A DNA stretch of 64,000 bases, from the NCBI GenBank assembly GCA_036821905.1, contig DAISIR010000008.1:1-64000 (forward strand), written 5' to 3'. Below are positions 24,408 to 33,833 of this stretch, one piece after another. Numbering within the stretch: position 1 is the stretch's first letter; every line of letters begins with the position of its first letter. The position numbers and the translations under genes were made by a program. The stretch is from Brooklawnia sp937867175. Lineage in GTDB: Bacteria > Actinomycetota > Actinomycetes > Propionibacteriales > Propionibacteriaceae. The notes below the pieces were generated by a model, which was not told the origin of the DNA, searched no databases, and saw only the letters and a program-made list of their open reading frames with translations.

Positions 24408-25808
24408 ATGTCACGCATCGAATCCGACTCCATGGGGACGATTGAGGTTCCCGCCGAGCGCCACTGGGGCGCACAGACCCAGCGCAGCCTGCAGAACTTC
24501 GACATCGGACGCCCGACCTTCGTCTGGGGTCGCCCGATGATCAAGGCATTGGGCGTGCTGAAGAAGTCCGCCGCCTTGGCCAATGCCGAGTTGGGCGAAT
24601 TGCCGCAAGAGATCGCCGACCTGATCGCGCAGGCCGCAGACGAGGTCATTGAGGGCAAGCTCGACGACGACTTCCCGCTGGTGGTCTTCCAGACCGGCTC
24701 TGGCACCCAGTCGAACATGAACTCCAACGAGGTCATCAGCAACCGTGCGATCGAGATCGCCGGCGGGCAAATGGGCACCAAGAAGCCTGTGCACCCCAAC
24801 GACCATGTGAATCGCGGCCAGAGCTCGAACGACACCTTCCCGACAGCCATGCATATCGCGGTGGTCACCCAAATCAACGAGAAGCTCTACTCCGACGTGG
24901 CGAAGCTGCGCGACACACTCGCCGCCAAGGCGGAGGACTACGCCGACGTCGTGATGGTCGGACGCACGCATCTACAAGACGCCACCCCGGTGACACTCGG
25001 CCAGGTGATCGGCGGCTGGGTTGCCCAGATCGACTTCGCCGTCGACGGCATCCGCTACGCGGACTCGCGGGCCCGCGAACTGGCCATCGGCGGCACCGCG
25101 GTGGGCACCGGTCTGAACGCCCATCCCGAGTTCGGCAAGCTGTGCGCCAAGAAGATCAGCGAGCAGACCGGCATTGAGTTCGTGCAGGCCGACAACTTGT
25201 TCGCCGCCTTGTCAGCGCATGACGCACTGGTGCAGGTGTCAGCGTCCCTGCGGACGCTGGCCGACGCCTTGATGAAGATCGCCAACGACGTGCGCTGGTA
25301 CGCGTCCGGGCCGCGCAACGGCATCGGCGAGTTGAACATCCCCGAGAACGAGCCGGGCAGCTCGATCATGCCGGGCAAGGTCAACCCCACCCAGTCCGAG
25401 GCGATGACCATGGTGGCCACCAAGGTCTTCGGCAATGACGCCACGGTCGGTTTCGCCGGTTCACAGGGCAACTTCCAGCTGAACGTCTTCAAGCCAGTCA
25501 TGGCGTGGTGCTGCCTGGAGTCGATCCAGCTGATCGGCGACGCGTGCGTGTCGTTCAATGACCACTGCGCGGTGGGCATCGAGCCGAATCTGGCCCGGAT
25601 CCAGGCGAATCTCGACTCGAACCTGATGCAGGTGACCGCCCTGAACCGGCACATCGGCTACGACAAGGCCGCCAAGATCGCCAAGAACGCCCACAAGAAG
25701 GGCCTCACCCTGAAGGCCTCGGCGCTGGAGTCCGGCGAACTCACCGAGGAGGAGTTCGACAAGTGGGTCGTCCCGGTCGACATGACGCACCCGAGCGCCG
25801 CCGAGTAA
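24408..25808 (+). CDS. fumC: Class II fumarate hydratase
   Basis: 466 aa. Oxygen-stable fumarase interconverting fumarate and malate. Signature GSSIMPGKVNPTQSEA, plus SGTQSNMNSNEVISNRA, HPNDHVNRGQSSND and GRTHLQDATPVTLGQ, each a conserved superfamily region. In propionic fermentation it would act in reverse, making fumarate from malate for succinate and then methylmalonyl-CoA. An intrinsic terminator follows at 25827-25859. Confidence 0.96.
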   Translation: MSRIESDSMGTIEVPAERHWGAQTQRSLQNFDIGRPTFVWGRPMIKALGVLKKSAALANAELGELPQEIADLIAQAADEVIEGKLDDDFPLVVFQTGSGTQSNMNSNEVISNRAIEIAGGQMGTKKPVHPNDHVNRGQSSNDTFPTAMHIAVVTQINEKLYSDVAKLRDTLAAKAEDYADVVMVGRTHLQDATPVTLGQVIGGWVAQIDFAVDGIRYADSRARELAIGGTAVGTGLNAHPEFGKLCAKKISEQTGIEFVQADNLFAALSAHDALVQVSASLRTLADALMKIANDVRWYASGPRNGIGELNIPENEPGSSIMPGKVNPTQSEAMTMVATKVFGNDATVGFAGSQGNFQLNVFKPVMAWCCLESIQLIGDACVSFNDHCAVGIEPNLARIQANLDSNLMQVTALNRHIGYDKAAKIAKNAHKKGLTLKASALESGELTEEEFDKWVVPVDMTHPSAAE

Positions 25809-25826
25809 GACGTCCCGCAGATGGGT

Positions 25827-25859
25827 GAGAAGGGCCGCCCCGTTCGGGCGGCTCTTCTT
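25827..25859 (+). terminator. Intrinsic terminator of fumC
   Basis: The strands 25827-25840 and 25846-25859 form a 14-pair stem (core GCCGCCC/GGGCGGC) around the loop CGTTC. The 3' arm is pyrimidine-rich (TCTTCTT). It lies 18 bases after the fumC stop. Confidence 0.85.
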
Positions 25860-25871
25860 GCGTCCGGCCAG

Positions 25872-25877
25872 TAGCGT
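25872..25877 (+). promoter_or_regulatory. -10 box of the GNAT gene
   Basis: TAGCGT, 6 bases before the ATG at 25884. Leaderless start immediately after the fumC terminator. Confidence 0.5.
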
Positions 25878-25883
25878 TCCACC

Positions 25884-26510
25884 ATGACCGGACTGACAAT
25901 GCAACCGGCCCGCGACGAAGAACTCGCTGCCGTGGCCACGCTGGTGGCGGTGACGTTCGAGAACGAGCCATATGTGCGTGCCACTCTCGGCCGCGGCGAC
26001 GGGGTCGCCTTGCGGCTGCGGGCGCTGCTCGAACTGCAGTTGCGCGACCAGTACCTGCCGCACGGCGCGGTCGACGTGGCCTACGAAGGCGATGAACTGG
26101 TCGGGGCGGGGCTGTGGGCGCCGTCCGACGCCGATGCGGGGCCGGTGCTGTCCAGGCTGGCCCGGGTTCCGAGCTACCTGCGGGTCTTCGGCCGCCGCCT
26201 GCCCACGGCGATCCGGGTCGAACGTGAATCGGTGCGCAGGCAACCGAGGTTCCCGCATTGGTATCTGTCCATGCTGGCCGTGTCACCCGACCATCAGGGC
26301 AAGGGCATCGGAGCCCAACTGCTGGAGTACCGGCTCGCGCGGATTCCAGCCGACCGACCGGTCTACCTGGAGGCGTCCACCCCGGGCAGCGCGCGCCTGT
26401 ATGCGCGGCACGGCTTCGTCGACATGGGTGCGGTGCCGATCGGGGACGAGCCGCCCATGCGGGCCATGTGGCGTCCGGCGACCGCCTTCAGCGCGCCCCG
26501 GAGCAGTTGA
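25884..26510 (+). CDS. GNAT family N-acetyltransferase
   Basis: 208 aa. Acetyl-CoA binding motif A is visible as LSMLAVSPDHQGKGIGAQLL (about 130-150), followed by YLEASTPGSARLYARHGF. The N-terminal half is long and helical, as in the actinobacterial GNAT group that acts on small molecules. Substrate unknown. Starts after the fumC terminator from its own promoter. Confidence 0.8.
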   Translation: MTGLTMQPARDEELAAVATLVAVTFENEPYVRATLGRGDGVALRLRALLELQLRDQYLPHGAVDVAYEGDELVGAGLWAPSDADAGPVLSRLARVPSYLRVFGRRLPTAIRVERESVRRQPRFPHWYLSMLAVSPDHQGKGIGAQLLEYRLARIPADRPVYLEASTPGSARLYARHGFVDMGAVPIGDEPPMRAMWRPATAFSAPRSS

Positions 26511-26617
26511 CCGACGACGTGGCGTCCCACCCTGAGGGCACCACACCGACGACGTGACGCATGACGATAGATTCCTGAGAGCCGCAACGTCAGCGGCGAG
26601 CCCAGGAGGACTACGCA

Positions 26618-28117
26618 GTGACCACAGACCAGATCTTCAAGCTCATCGCGATCGCCGTCTATTTCGCCGCAATGATCGCAATCGGCCTGTGGGCGAATCT
26701 GCGCACCAAGGACCTGACCGACTACATGTTGGGTGGGCGCAACCTGTCGCCGATGGTTGCCGCGCTGAGCGCTGGGGCGTCCGATATGTCCGGCTGGCTG
26801 TTGCTGGGCCTGCCTGGTGCGTTGTACGTCACCGGCCTTGCGGATGCCTGGATCGCGATCGGGCTCACCATCGGGGCCTGGCTGAACTGGAAGTTCGTCG
26901 CGCCACGGCTGCGCACCTACACTGAGGTGGCGCAGAACTCGATCACCATCCCCTCGTTCCTAGAGAACCGGCTGCACGACAAATCGCGGATGCTGCGCGT
27001 GGTCTCCGGACTGCTGGTCTTGACGTTCTTCACCTTCTATGTCTCCAGCGGGATGGTCTCCGGCGGGGTCTTCTTCGAGAACTCGTTCGGGTCGAGCTAC
27101 CGGATCGGCATGCTCATCGTTGCCGGTGTCACCGTGCTCTACACGTTCTTCGGCGGTTTCATCGGGGCCTCCTACACCGACATGATGCAAGGTCTGTTGA
27201 TGATGGCCGCGCTGCTGATGGTGCCGGCGCTGGGGATCTTCGAGGTCGGCGGCCCCGCGCAAATGCTCGAGACGGTGACCGCGATCAACCCGAACGCGTT
27301 CTCGCTGATCGCCGGCACCACAGCGGTCGGGGTGGCGTCCAGTCTGGGCTGGGGCTTGGGCTACTTCGGACAGCCGCATATCATCGTGCGGTTCATGGCA
27401 TTGCGTTCCGCGGCGGACGCCAAGGCCGGGCGACGGATCGGCATCGGCTGGATGGTGCTTTCCATGGCTGGTGCGGTCTTCACCGGCCTGATCGGACTGG
27501 CCTACTTCGCCCAGCATCCCGAGCTCACCCTGGACAACCCTGAGGCGGTCTTCCTGGCGATGACACAGATCCTGTTCCATCCGCTGGTTGCCGGCTTCGT
27601 GCTGGCGGCGGTTTTGGCGGCCATCATGTCGACGGTCTCTTCGCAGCTGATCGTCTGCAGCTCGGCGCTGGTGGAGGACCTCGCGAAGATGGCGCTCAAG
27701 CGAGAGATCAGCCCCCGTCAGCAGATCTGGCTGGGACGCACGGGCGTACTCGTGGTTGCGCTCGTCGCGATGTCGCTGGCATGGACGCAGAACGACACCA
27801 TCCTCGCGCTGGTCGCCTTCGCCTGGGCCGGCTTCGGTGCCACCTTCGGTCCGGCGGTGCTGCTGTCGCTGTTCTGGCGGCGGTTGACTGCTCCGGGCGC
27901 CATGCTCGGCATGGTTGCCGGCGCAGTTGTGGTCTTCACTTGGCAGTACACGCCTTGGAGTTCGTTGTACGAGATCATCCCGGGCTTCGCGGTGAACCTG
28001 CTGGTGGCGATCGGGGTGTCGCTGTTCACCAACAAACCCGAGGTGGACGAGGAGTTCGCCGCCGCCCGTGAGTTGGCAGGCGCTGGGCGCCTCGGCGAAC
28101 AGATCGTTGCTCGTTGA
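26618..28117 (+). CDS. putP: Sodium/proline symporter
   Basis: 499 aa with 12-13 membrane segments, solute:sodium symporter family. PutP features: LTDYMLGGRNLSPMVAALSA, GASDMSGWLLLGLPG, WAGFGATFGPAVLLSLFW and QPHIIVRFMA. Length matches PutP (about 500 aa). It imports proline with Na+, for nutrition or osmoprotection. GTG start with AGGAGG upstream; a TAGATT -10 box at 26568-26573 gives a leader of about 38 nt. Confidence 0.9.
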   Translation: MTTDQIFKLIAIAVYFAAMIAIGLWANLRTKDLTDYMLGGRNLSPMVAALSAGASDMSGWLLLGLPGALYVTGLADAWIAIGLTIGAWLNWKFVAPRLRTYTEVAQNSITIPSFLENRLHDKSRMLRVVSGLLVLTFFTFYVSSGMVSGGVFFENSFGSSYRIGMLIVAGVTVLYTFFGGFIGASYTDMMQGLLMMAALLMVPALGIFEVGGPAQMLETVTAINPNAFSLIAGTTAVGVASSLGWGLGYFGQPHIIVRFMALRSAADAKAGRRIGIGWMVLSMAGAVFTGLIGLAYFAQHPELTLDNPEAVFLAMTQILFHPLVAGFVLAAVLAAIMSTVSSQLIVCSSALVEDLAKMALKREISPRQQIWLGRTGVLVVALVAMSLAWTQNDTILALVAFAWAGFGATFGPAVLLSLFWRRLTAPGAMLGMVAGAVVVFTWQYTPWSSLYEIIPGFAVNLLVAIGVSLFTNKPEVDEEFAAARELAGAGRLGEQIVAR

Positions 28118-28127
28118 ACGACTCTGG

Positions 28128-28133
28128 CAGCAT
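28128..28133 (+). promoter_or_regulatory. Weak -10 box of the globin gene
   Basis: CAGCAT, 6 bases before the GTG at 28140. It departs from TAnnnT at the first base, so this is less certain than the other leaderless starts; the gene may also be read through from putP, 22 bases upstream. Confidence 0.35.
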
Positions 28134-28139
28134 GGACGC

Positions 28140-28514
28140 GTGACCGCGTCCTTCTACGACCGCGTCGGCGGCGAGCAGACCTTCCGAGACCTGGTTGACG
28201 GCTTCTACCAGGGCGTTGCCGGCGATCCCCCGCTGCGCGCGCTGTACCCGGAGGAAGACCTCGGCCCGGCCGCCGATCGGCTGCGGCTGTTCCTGGTGCA
28301 GTACTGGGGCGGCCCGCGCACCTATCAGGAGACGCGCGGCCACCCCCGGCTGCGAATCCGGCACGCGCCATTCCAGGTCACGCCGACCCAGCGCGATCGC
28401 TGGGTGCACCACATGCTCGCGGCGGTCGACTCGCTGGAGTTGGCGCAAGCCGAGGACGCGGAGTTGCGCGAGTACCTGGTGCGGGCGGCCGACTTCATGG
28501 TGAACACCGGCTGA
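28140..28514 (+). CDS. glbO: Truncated hemoglobin, group II
   Basis: 124 aa. The 2-on-2 globin fold of the GlbO/YjbI group: FYDRVGGEQTFRDLVDGFY (helices A/B), LRLFLVQYWGGPRTY with Tyr and Trp near CD/E, proximal His in RIRHAPF and the conserved Trp G8 in RDRWVHHM. Group II globins bind O2 and NO tightly and help in oxygen or NO handling. It could protect oxygen-sensitive Fe-S enzymes such as NifJ, which is inference. Confidence 0.9.
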   Translation: MTASFYDRVGGEQTFRDLVDGFYQGVAGDPPLRALYPEEDLGPAADRLRLFLVQYWGGPRTYQETRGHPRLRIRHAPFQVTPTQRDRWVHHMLAAVDSLELAQAEDAELREYLVRAADFMVNTG

Positions 28515-28523
28515 ACGACCGGC

Positions 28524-29435
28524 CTACTGCTCCGAGTCGTCGCCCCGCGTGACGATGACCGGGCAGTGGGCGGCCCTGATCACATGCTTGCTGGTCGAGC
28601 CGAGCAGCAGGCCCGCGAAACCACCGCGACCCCGTGATCCGACGACCAACAGGCCAGCGTCCTTCGACGCCTCCACCAGCAGGTCTTGGGGACGTCCCCA
28701 CTCCACCTGGACCTCCACCTGGACCTCCGGGTGGGCTGCGATCTGCTCGGACATCAGGTCGAGGATTTCCCCGGCCAGCTGCTGCTTGTGTGCCTCGCTG
28801 TAGGGGTTCTGGCGCGAAGGGTCCGAGTGCCAGGTGACATCGGCCGACCCATACGGGAAGGCGAACAGTGCCACCACCGGCACGCCCCGCGTTTCGGCTG
28901 CCTCGAACGCGAGCTTGACAGCCGCGCGCGAAGACGCCGAATCGTCGACGCCTACCAGTACCGGACCCTCCGGGTGCTCGTGCGCGTCGTCTCCGATCAC
29001 CGCCACCGGACCGTGCGAATGCGCGGTGACGGCGTCGCAGACACCACCCAGCAGCCGCACGCCCAGCGGGGCTGTCTGCCCGCGGGCACCGACGACCACC
29101 AGTGCGGCGTCTTTGGATGCCCGCGCCAGCACCTCAGCTGGGGTACCCTCGACCACCACACTCGAAACGTCAAGCCCCGGATGTGTCGCGCGCAGCGCCG
29201 CCGGCATTGCCTCCACCTGCCCGACGATCGTGCGGAGCTCCTCAAGGTGCCTTGTGACGGCTTCACCCCTGACCTCGCTACCGAGCACCTCCTTGCTGGC
29301 GAGGGTGAGCACCACCAAGAGCGGCAACCTGCGGGCGACAGCTCGTCCGGCGGCCCATTCGACCGCCTTGTCGGCACGCTGGGAACCGTCGGTTCCCACC
29401 ACAATCCGGCCTACGGTCTCAATCTCGGGACTCAT
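28524..29435 (-). CDS. Universal stress protein, two UspA domains
   Basis: 303 aa with two tandem UspA domains (about 8-148 and 158-300). The second has a clear ATP-binding pattern, VVGSRGRGGFAGLLLGSTS, and the first has a similar one, VVGARGQTAPLGVRLLG. This tandem form is typical of mycobacterial and other actinobacterial dormancy-related Usp proteins. The ATG has GGGAGGG 5 bases upstream. Converges with the globin gene, with 9 bases between stops. Confidence 0.9.
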   Translation of the reverse strand: MSPEIETVGRIVVGTDGSQRADKAVEWAAGRAVARRLPLLVVLTLASKEVLGSEVRGEAVTRHLEELRTIVGQVEAMPAALRATHPGLDVSSVVVEGTPAEVLARASKDAALVVVGARGQTAPLGVRLLGGVCDAVTAHSHGPVAVIGDDAHEHPEGPVLVGVDDSASSRAAVKLAFEAAETRGVPVVALFAFPYGSADVTWHSDPSRQNPYSEAHKQQLAGEILDLMSEQIAAHPEVQVEVQVEWGRPQDLLVEASKDAGLLVVGSRGRGGFAGLLLGSTSKHVIRAAHCPVIVTRGDDSEQ

Positions 29436-29452
29436 TGTCGCCCTCCCAAAGT

Positions 29453-29487
29453 CTGAAGCGGGTACGGCCTCGCAAGGCCAGCTTCAG
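29453..29487. terminator. Hairpin after the SGNH acyltransferase gene
   Basis: CTGAAGC (29453-29459) pairs with GCTTCAG (29481-29487), and GGCCT/AGGCC pair inside. It lies between the acyltransferase stop (29534) and the Usp start (29435), both on the minus strand. It could end the acyltransferase transcript or sit in the Usp leader. No T-run is seen. Confidence 0.45.
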
Positions 29488-29533
29488 CAAGCCTACGGGT
29501 CTGGGGCTCGCAGCGCCTGGCCCGGACGCGCTA

Positions 29534-31564
29534 TCACTGCCCCACCGCTTCAACGATGCGCTCGCGTCCGGCAAGGCCCATGGTCTCGACGTAGTCCGCC
29601 GTCAGATGATCGGTGTCGATCCAGACCAGCACGTTGCCGATCACCGGCGAACACCAGCCGTCGGGGCAGATCAGGTCGGTGAAGTCCAAGATCGTGTAAC
29701 CGTCACGACCCTGCCATTGCTCGGCAGGGTTGACCTCGGCCAGCAGCTCGTCCACCGATGGCGTGCAGGCGTCCACGTCCCAATCCGTGCTCTCCAGACA
29801 ATCCACCGGATCATAGGTCCATCTAGGATTGTCGCGAACTCCGACCACGTTGATCCCGGCCGAGACCAGCCGGTCGATGGCCTCCGAGTGTCCGCGGACG
29901 ACCCGCTCCTGCTGATCGTCCGCCGGTGCTGCCCAGGTGGAGATCGTGATCACCACGTCAGGATGCAACCGTTCGAGGTACTTGACGAAGGCCTCATCGA
30001 TCTCAAAACACTCGTCCGGCTGCCCAGTGAGGCCGAAACTGCAACCCGACTGGATCAGCGAGACCAGTTGCCAGTTCTGTTCCGCTGCCACCGGGGCGAT
30101 CGCCCCCACGAGTTGCTCGGCGTGCGAATTGCCCACCAGCACGACCGTCTTGGTGGGGTTGACGACCTTCTCGGCCTGCCTACAGAACTCGCCCAGGCGT
30201 TTGTCCGTGGGCGCGAACCGGCCCGAACAGCGGCCTGGCAGCTGCACCCATTGGCTGTCGAGGGTTTCGACCAAAGGCAACACCGGCGCGTCCGGTTCGC
30301 CCTCATACACAAAGCCGGGCAGCAGCGAAAGTGCCCCCGGATTGTTGCGGTGGGCATCGTCGGAGTTCTGCGCCACCACCTGATCGGCCTTGTACTGGTC
30401 GAACCGCAGCCACGCCCCGATAGGCAGCGCAACGAGCAGCAGGCACGTCACGACCACCACGCCCATCCGGGGCTTGCTGGCCTCTGGCCAGGCCCACCTC
30501 CTGAGCGGTTCTTCGATCAAGCGGTTGAGGACGACCGCCAACACCACCGAGACGACCACCAGCAAGCCACCTGCCCAAGGCCCCGCCACCTGCTGGTCGC
30601 TGACGACCAGGAAGGTGATCAGCAGGGGCCAGTGCACGAGGTAGAGCGAGTAGGCCGAGTCGCCGAGCCGCACGACAGGACGCCAACCCAGGAAGCGGTC
30701 GACTCCCAGCGGCGACCCGGACTGACCCGCGATCATGATCGCGGCCGCCGACAACAGCGGCCACAACGCGATCCAGCCAGGGAACGCGGTCGCGACATCA
30801 ATGACGATGCCGCACGAGATCATGCCCACGAAACCCGCCCAACCCAGCAGGACGCGACCCGCCCTGCCCGGGCGCAGGTGAGGGATGGCCAGCGCCACCA
30901 AGGAGCCGAGTGCGAACTCCCACAGCCGCGCACCGGTGTCGAAGTAGGCGAACTCCTGCCGTGTTGCCGTGGTGATGATCGAATACGTCAAGGAGGCAAC
31001 GAAGATCGCACCGAAGGCGACGGCCAGCACCGGGACGCAGCTCACGCGAAGGCGTCGACGCAGCCACCAGGCCAGTAAGAAGACCAACGGCCAGATCAAG
31101 AAGACCTGACCTTGGATGGATAGCGACCAGAAGTGTTGGAACGGGGAGGCCAGCTCGCTGCGGTGGGCGTAGTAGTCGACGTTGTTCGCGGCCAGGTACC
31201 AGTTCTGCACGTAGAAGGCGGACGAGAGCGCCTGTGGCCGGTAGTCCCACAGCGCCCGTCGCGGATAGCAGCACCAAAGCAGAGCTGAAGTGGCGAGGAT
31301 CGTCAAGACCGCCATCGGCAGGAGACGCTTGAACGTGTGCAGCCAGTAGCGTCCGATCGCGATCGGACGCTCATCGGCGATCTTGCGCACGAACGACAGC
31401 GTCATGAAGAAGGCCGAGATGAACAAGAAAATGTCGACGCCGCCGGAGACGCGTCCGACGAAGACGTGGTAGACCACCACCATCATCACCGCGACCGCGC
31501 GCAGGCCTTGCACTTCGGGCCGGAAGCCCGAGTACCGGGCTACTAGATCGGGCTGCGGCGGCAT
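29534..31564 (-). CDS. Acyltransferase with C-terminal SGNH domain (OafA-like)
   Basis: 676 aa. The N-terminal acyltransferase 3 membrane domain (about 1-390) has FRPEVQGLRAVAVMMVVVYH with its conserved His, GGVDIFLFISAFFM, and RLIEEPLRR at its end. A C-terminal extracytoplasmic SGNH domain (about 440-676) has VVLVGNSHAEQ (nucleophile Ser) and DTDHLTADY with the Asp-x-x-His pair. Such proteins O-acetylate surface polysaccharides or peptidoglycan, the membrane part supplying acetyl and the SGNH part transferring it. TAGCAT (31572-31577) lies 7 bases before the ATG: a leaderless start just inside the transketolase terminator region. Confidence 0.88.
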   Translation of the reverse strand: MPPQPDLVARYSGFRPEVQGLRAVAVMMVVVYHVFVGRVSGGVDIFLFISAFFMTLSFVRKIADERPIAIGRYWLHTFKRLLPMAVLTILATSALLWCCYPRRALWDYRPQALSSAFYVQNWYLAANNVDYYAHRSELASPFQHFWSLSIQGQVFLIWPLVFLLAWWLRRRLRVSCVPVLAVAFGAIFVASLTYSIITTATRQEFAYFDTGARLWEFALGSLVALAIPHLRPGRAGRVLLGWAGFVGMISCGIVIDVATAFPGWIALWPLLSAAAIMIAGQSGSPLGVDRFLGWRPVVRLGDSAYSLYLVHWPLLITFLVVSDQQVAGPWAGGLLVVVSVVLAVVLNRLIEEPLRRWAWPEASKPRMGVVVVTCLLLVALPIGAWLRFDQYKADQVVAQNSDDAHRNNPGALSLLPGFVYEGEPDAPVLPLVETLDSQWVQLPGRCSGRFAPTDKRLGEFCRQAEKVVNPTKTVVLVGNSHAEQLVGAIAPVAAEQNWQLVSLIQSGCSFGLTGQPDECFEIDEAFVKYLERLHPDVVITISTWAAPADDQQERVVRGHSEAIDRLVSAGINVVGVRDNPRWTYDPVDCLESTDWDVDACTPSVDELLAEVNPAEQWQGRDGYTILDFTDLICPDGWCSPVIGNVLVWIDTDHLTADYVETMGLAGRERIVEAVGQ

Positions 31565-31579
31565 CAGCGGAATGCTACC

Positions 31580-31623
31580 AGCCCGGAACGGGCTTGCGGG
31601 GCCGCCCCGAAGGACGACCCCGC
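31580..31623 (-). terminator. Double hairpin after transketolase
   Basis: Read on the minus strand, the first hairpin GCGGGGTCGTCC-TTCG-GGGCGGCCCCGC (31596-31623) has a stable UUCG loop and two G-U pairs. The second, AGCCCG-TTC-CGGGCT, occupies 31580-31594. Both lie between the tkt stop (31646) and the next start. There is no T-run, as is usual in high-GC genomes. Confidence 0.7.
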
Positions 31624-31645
31624 TCGCTTGTGCCTTGTCGTGAGG

Positions 31646-33706
31646 TCAAGCCCCCATTGATTCCTTGGCGGCGGCGACAACCGCGTCAGCGGTGAGGCCG
31701 AACTGCTTGAACAGCAGCGTGCCCTTGCCGGAGGCACCGTAGTGCTCGATGGAGACCGAGCGGCCCTTGGCACCCACGTACTTGGCCCAACCCATAGCGA
31801 TGCCCGCCTCGACACTCACCCGGGCGGTCACCTCGGGCGGCAGCACCTCGTTGCGGTAGGCCTCGTCCTGGGCGTCGAACCACTCCTGGCAAGGCAGGGA
31901 CACCACGCGGGTGGGGATGCCCTCACCCTCGAGCGCCTGCTGCGCGTCCAGGGCGACCTCAACCTCGGAACCGGTGCCGATCAGGATCACCTGCGGAGCG
32001 GCGCTGGCCTCTTTCAGCACGTAGGCGCCCTTGGCGAGGCCATCAGCCGACGCGTACTCGCCGCTGCTGCGATCCACGGTGCGCAGGTTCTGGCGCGACA
32101 GGATCAGGCCGACCGGCATCTTGGTCTGCTTGAGCGCCTCCGCCCAAGCCGCGGCGGTCTCGTTCGCATCCGAGGGACGCACGATGGCCAGGTTGGGGAT
32201 CGCGCGGTAGGCGGCTAGGTGCTCAATCGGCTGGTGCGTCGGACCGTCCTCGCCGACACCGATGGAGTCGTGCGTCCAGACGAAGATGGTCGGGATGCTC
32301 GACAGTGCGGCGAGCCGGGCGGTCGGACGCATGTAGTCGGCGAAGACGAAGAAGGTGCCACCATAGGCGCGGGTCAGCCCGTCGGCGTTGATGCCGTTCA
32401 GAATGCCACCCATCGCGTGCTCGCGGACGCCGAAGTGCAGGGTGCGCCCGTGCGGGCCACCCGGCCATTCCGCGGTGGTGCGGCCCTTGGGCAGGAAGCT
32501 GGGTTCGCCCTTCATCGTGGTGTTGTTCGAACCGGCCAGGTCGGCAGAGCCACCCCACAACTCGGGCAGCTGGGACGCCAACGCGCTCAGTACGTCGGCG
32601 GACGCCGCACGGGTCGCCTTCGAGCCCTCTGGGAAGACCGGCAGCTCCAAGGCGGGCAACTCGTGCGAGACCACCCGGTCGAGCAGTGCCTTGCCCTCGG
32701 GGTTGGCCTGCTGCCAAGCGGCGAACTTGTCATCCCAGGCGGCCCGGGCGGCCTTGCCGCGCTCGCGAAGCTGCTTGCGGGTGTGCTCGACGAGTTCTTC
32801 CTCAATGCCGAACGGCTCGTCGGGGAACTTGAGCAGCTTCTTCAGTTCGGCGATCTCTTCGGCGCCCAGCGCGGAGCCGTGCACCTTCTCTTGGCCCTGC
32901 AGGTTCGGCAACGGCCAGCCGATGATGGTGTGCAGTTGGATCAACGACGGCTTGTCGGTGACCTTCTGGGCCTCGAGGATCGCCTCGTAGAGGTCGTTGA
33001 TGTTCTCGCCGTAGCTGGTCGATCCGGCCGTCCAGTCGATGTCCTGGACATGCCAGCCGTAGGCCTCGTAGCGGGCGGCCACATCTTCACCGAAGGCGAT
33101 CTTGGTGTTGCCCTCAATGGTGATCCGGTTGGCGTCGTAGATCATGATCAGGTTGCCGAGTTCCTGGGTGCCGGCCAGCGAGGCGGCCTCGGCCTGGACG
33201 CCCTCCTGCATGCAGCCGTCGCCGAGGATCACGTAGACGAAGTGGTCGAACGGGCTGTCGGCGGTGGCATTCGGGTCGTACACGCTGCGAGCGCGGCGGG
33301 CCGCCATGGCCATGCCGACTGCATTGCTGACGCCTGCGCCCAGCGGCCCGGTGGTGACTTCAACGAACTTGGTATGGCCGAACTCCGGGTGGCCTGGGGT
33401 CAGCGAGCCGAAGGTGCGCAGCGACTGAATGTCGTCCATCTCAAGCCCGAGCCCACCGAGGTAGAGCTGTGAATACTGCAGGATGGACGCATGGCCGGCG
33501 GACAGCACGAACCGGTCGCGGCCGATCCACCTGTCGTCGTTCGGGTCGGTCTTCATGACCTTCTGGTAGAGCAGATAGGCAACCGGCGCCAGCGAGATCG
33601 CGGTGCCCGGGTGCCCGTTGCCGACTTTCTGCACCGCGTCGGCGGCCAGAATGCGCGCGGTGTCAACTGCACGCCGGTCTTCATCGGTCCAGGTCAGATT
33701 GGTCAC
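31646..33706 (-). CDS. tkt: Transketolase
   Basis: 686 aa TPP enzyme of the pentose phosphate pathway. Motifs: GNGHPGTAISLAP (substrate His), GDGCMQEGVQAEAASLAGTQ with the TPP-binding GDG and downstream Asn in DANRIT, then in the Pyr domain FVFADYMRP and THDSIGVGEDGPTHQP. The length is typical. The GTG at 33706 is chosen because AAAGGAC lies just before it; an in-frame extension further upstream is not protein-like. Downstream of gltA on the same strand with a 127-base gap. Confidence 0.95.
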   Translation of the reverse strand: MTNLTWTDEDRRAVDTARILAADAVQKVGNGHPGTAISLAPVAYLLYQKVMKTDPNDDRWIGRDRFVLSAGHASILQYSQLYLGGLGLEMDDIQSLRTFGSLTPGHPEFGHTKFVEVTTGPLGAGVSNAVGMAMAARRARSVYDPNATADSPFDHFVYVILGDGCMQEGVQAEAASLAGTQELGNLIMIYDANRITIEGNTKIAFGEDVAARYEAYGWHVQDIDWTAGSTSYGENINDLYEAILEAQKVTDKPSLIQLHTIIGWPLPNLQGQEKVHGSALGAEEIAELKKLLKFPDEPFGIEEELVEHTRKQLRERGKAARAAWDDKFAAWQQANPEGKALLDRVVSHELPALELPVFPEGSKATRAASADVLSALASQLPELWGGSADLAGSNNTTMKGEPSFLPKGRTTAEWPGGPHGRTLHFGVREHAMGGILNGINADGLTRAYGGTFFVFADYMRPTARLAALSSIPTIFVWTHDSIGVGEDGPTHQPIEHLAAYRAIPNLAIVRPSDANETAAAWAEALKQTKMPVGLILSRQNLRTVDRSSGEYASADGLAKGAYVLKEASAAPQVILIGTGSEVEVALDAQQALEGEGIPTRVVSLPCQEWFDAQDEAYRNEVLPPEVTARVSVEAGIAMGWAKYVGAKGRSVSIEHYGASGKGTLLFKQFGLTADAVVAAAKESMGA

Positions 33707-33833
33707 ATTGTGTCCTTTGCAGAGTATGTGCTTGGCCTCGAGCTGAGGATCTGGGAGTCCTCCCCCGAGTGTAGTGGCGGGGATACCGAATGGATCGTTG
33801 TCTGGGAGGATCCGCGGCGGGCCGTTGGGTGGT

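Noticed and set aside
29435..31078. A 547-codon plus-strand frame over the SGNH acyltransferase
   Set aside because: Low-complexity His/Arg/Asp/Gln-rich translation, antisense to a clear membrane enzyme.
32219..33472. A 417-codon plus-strand frame over transketolase
   Set aside because: Antisense shadow; no motif and no start signal.
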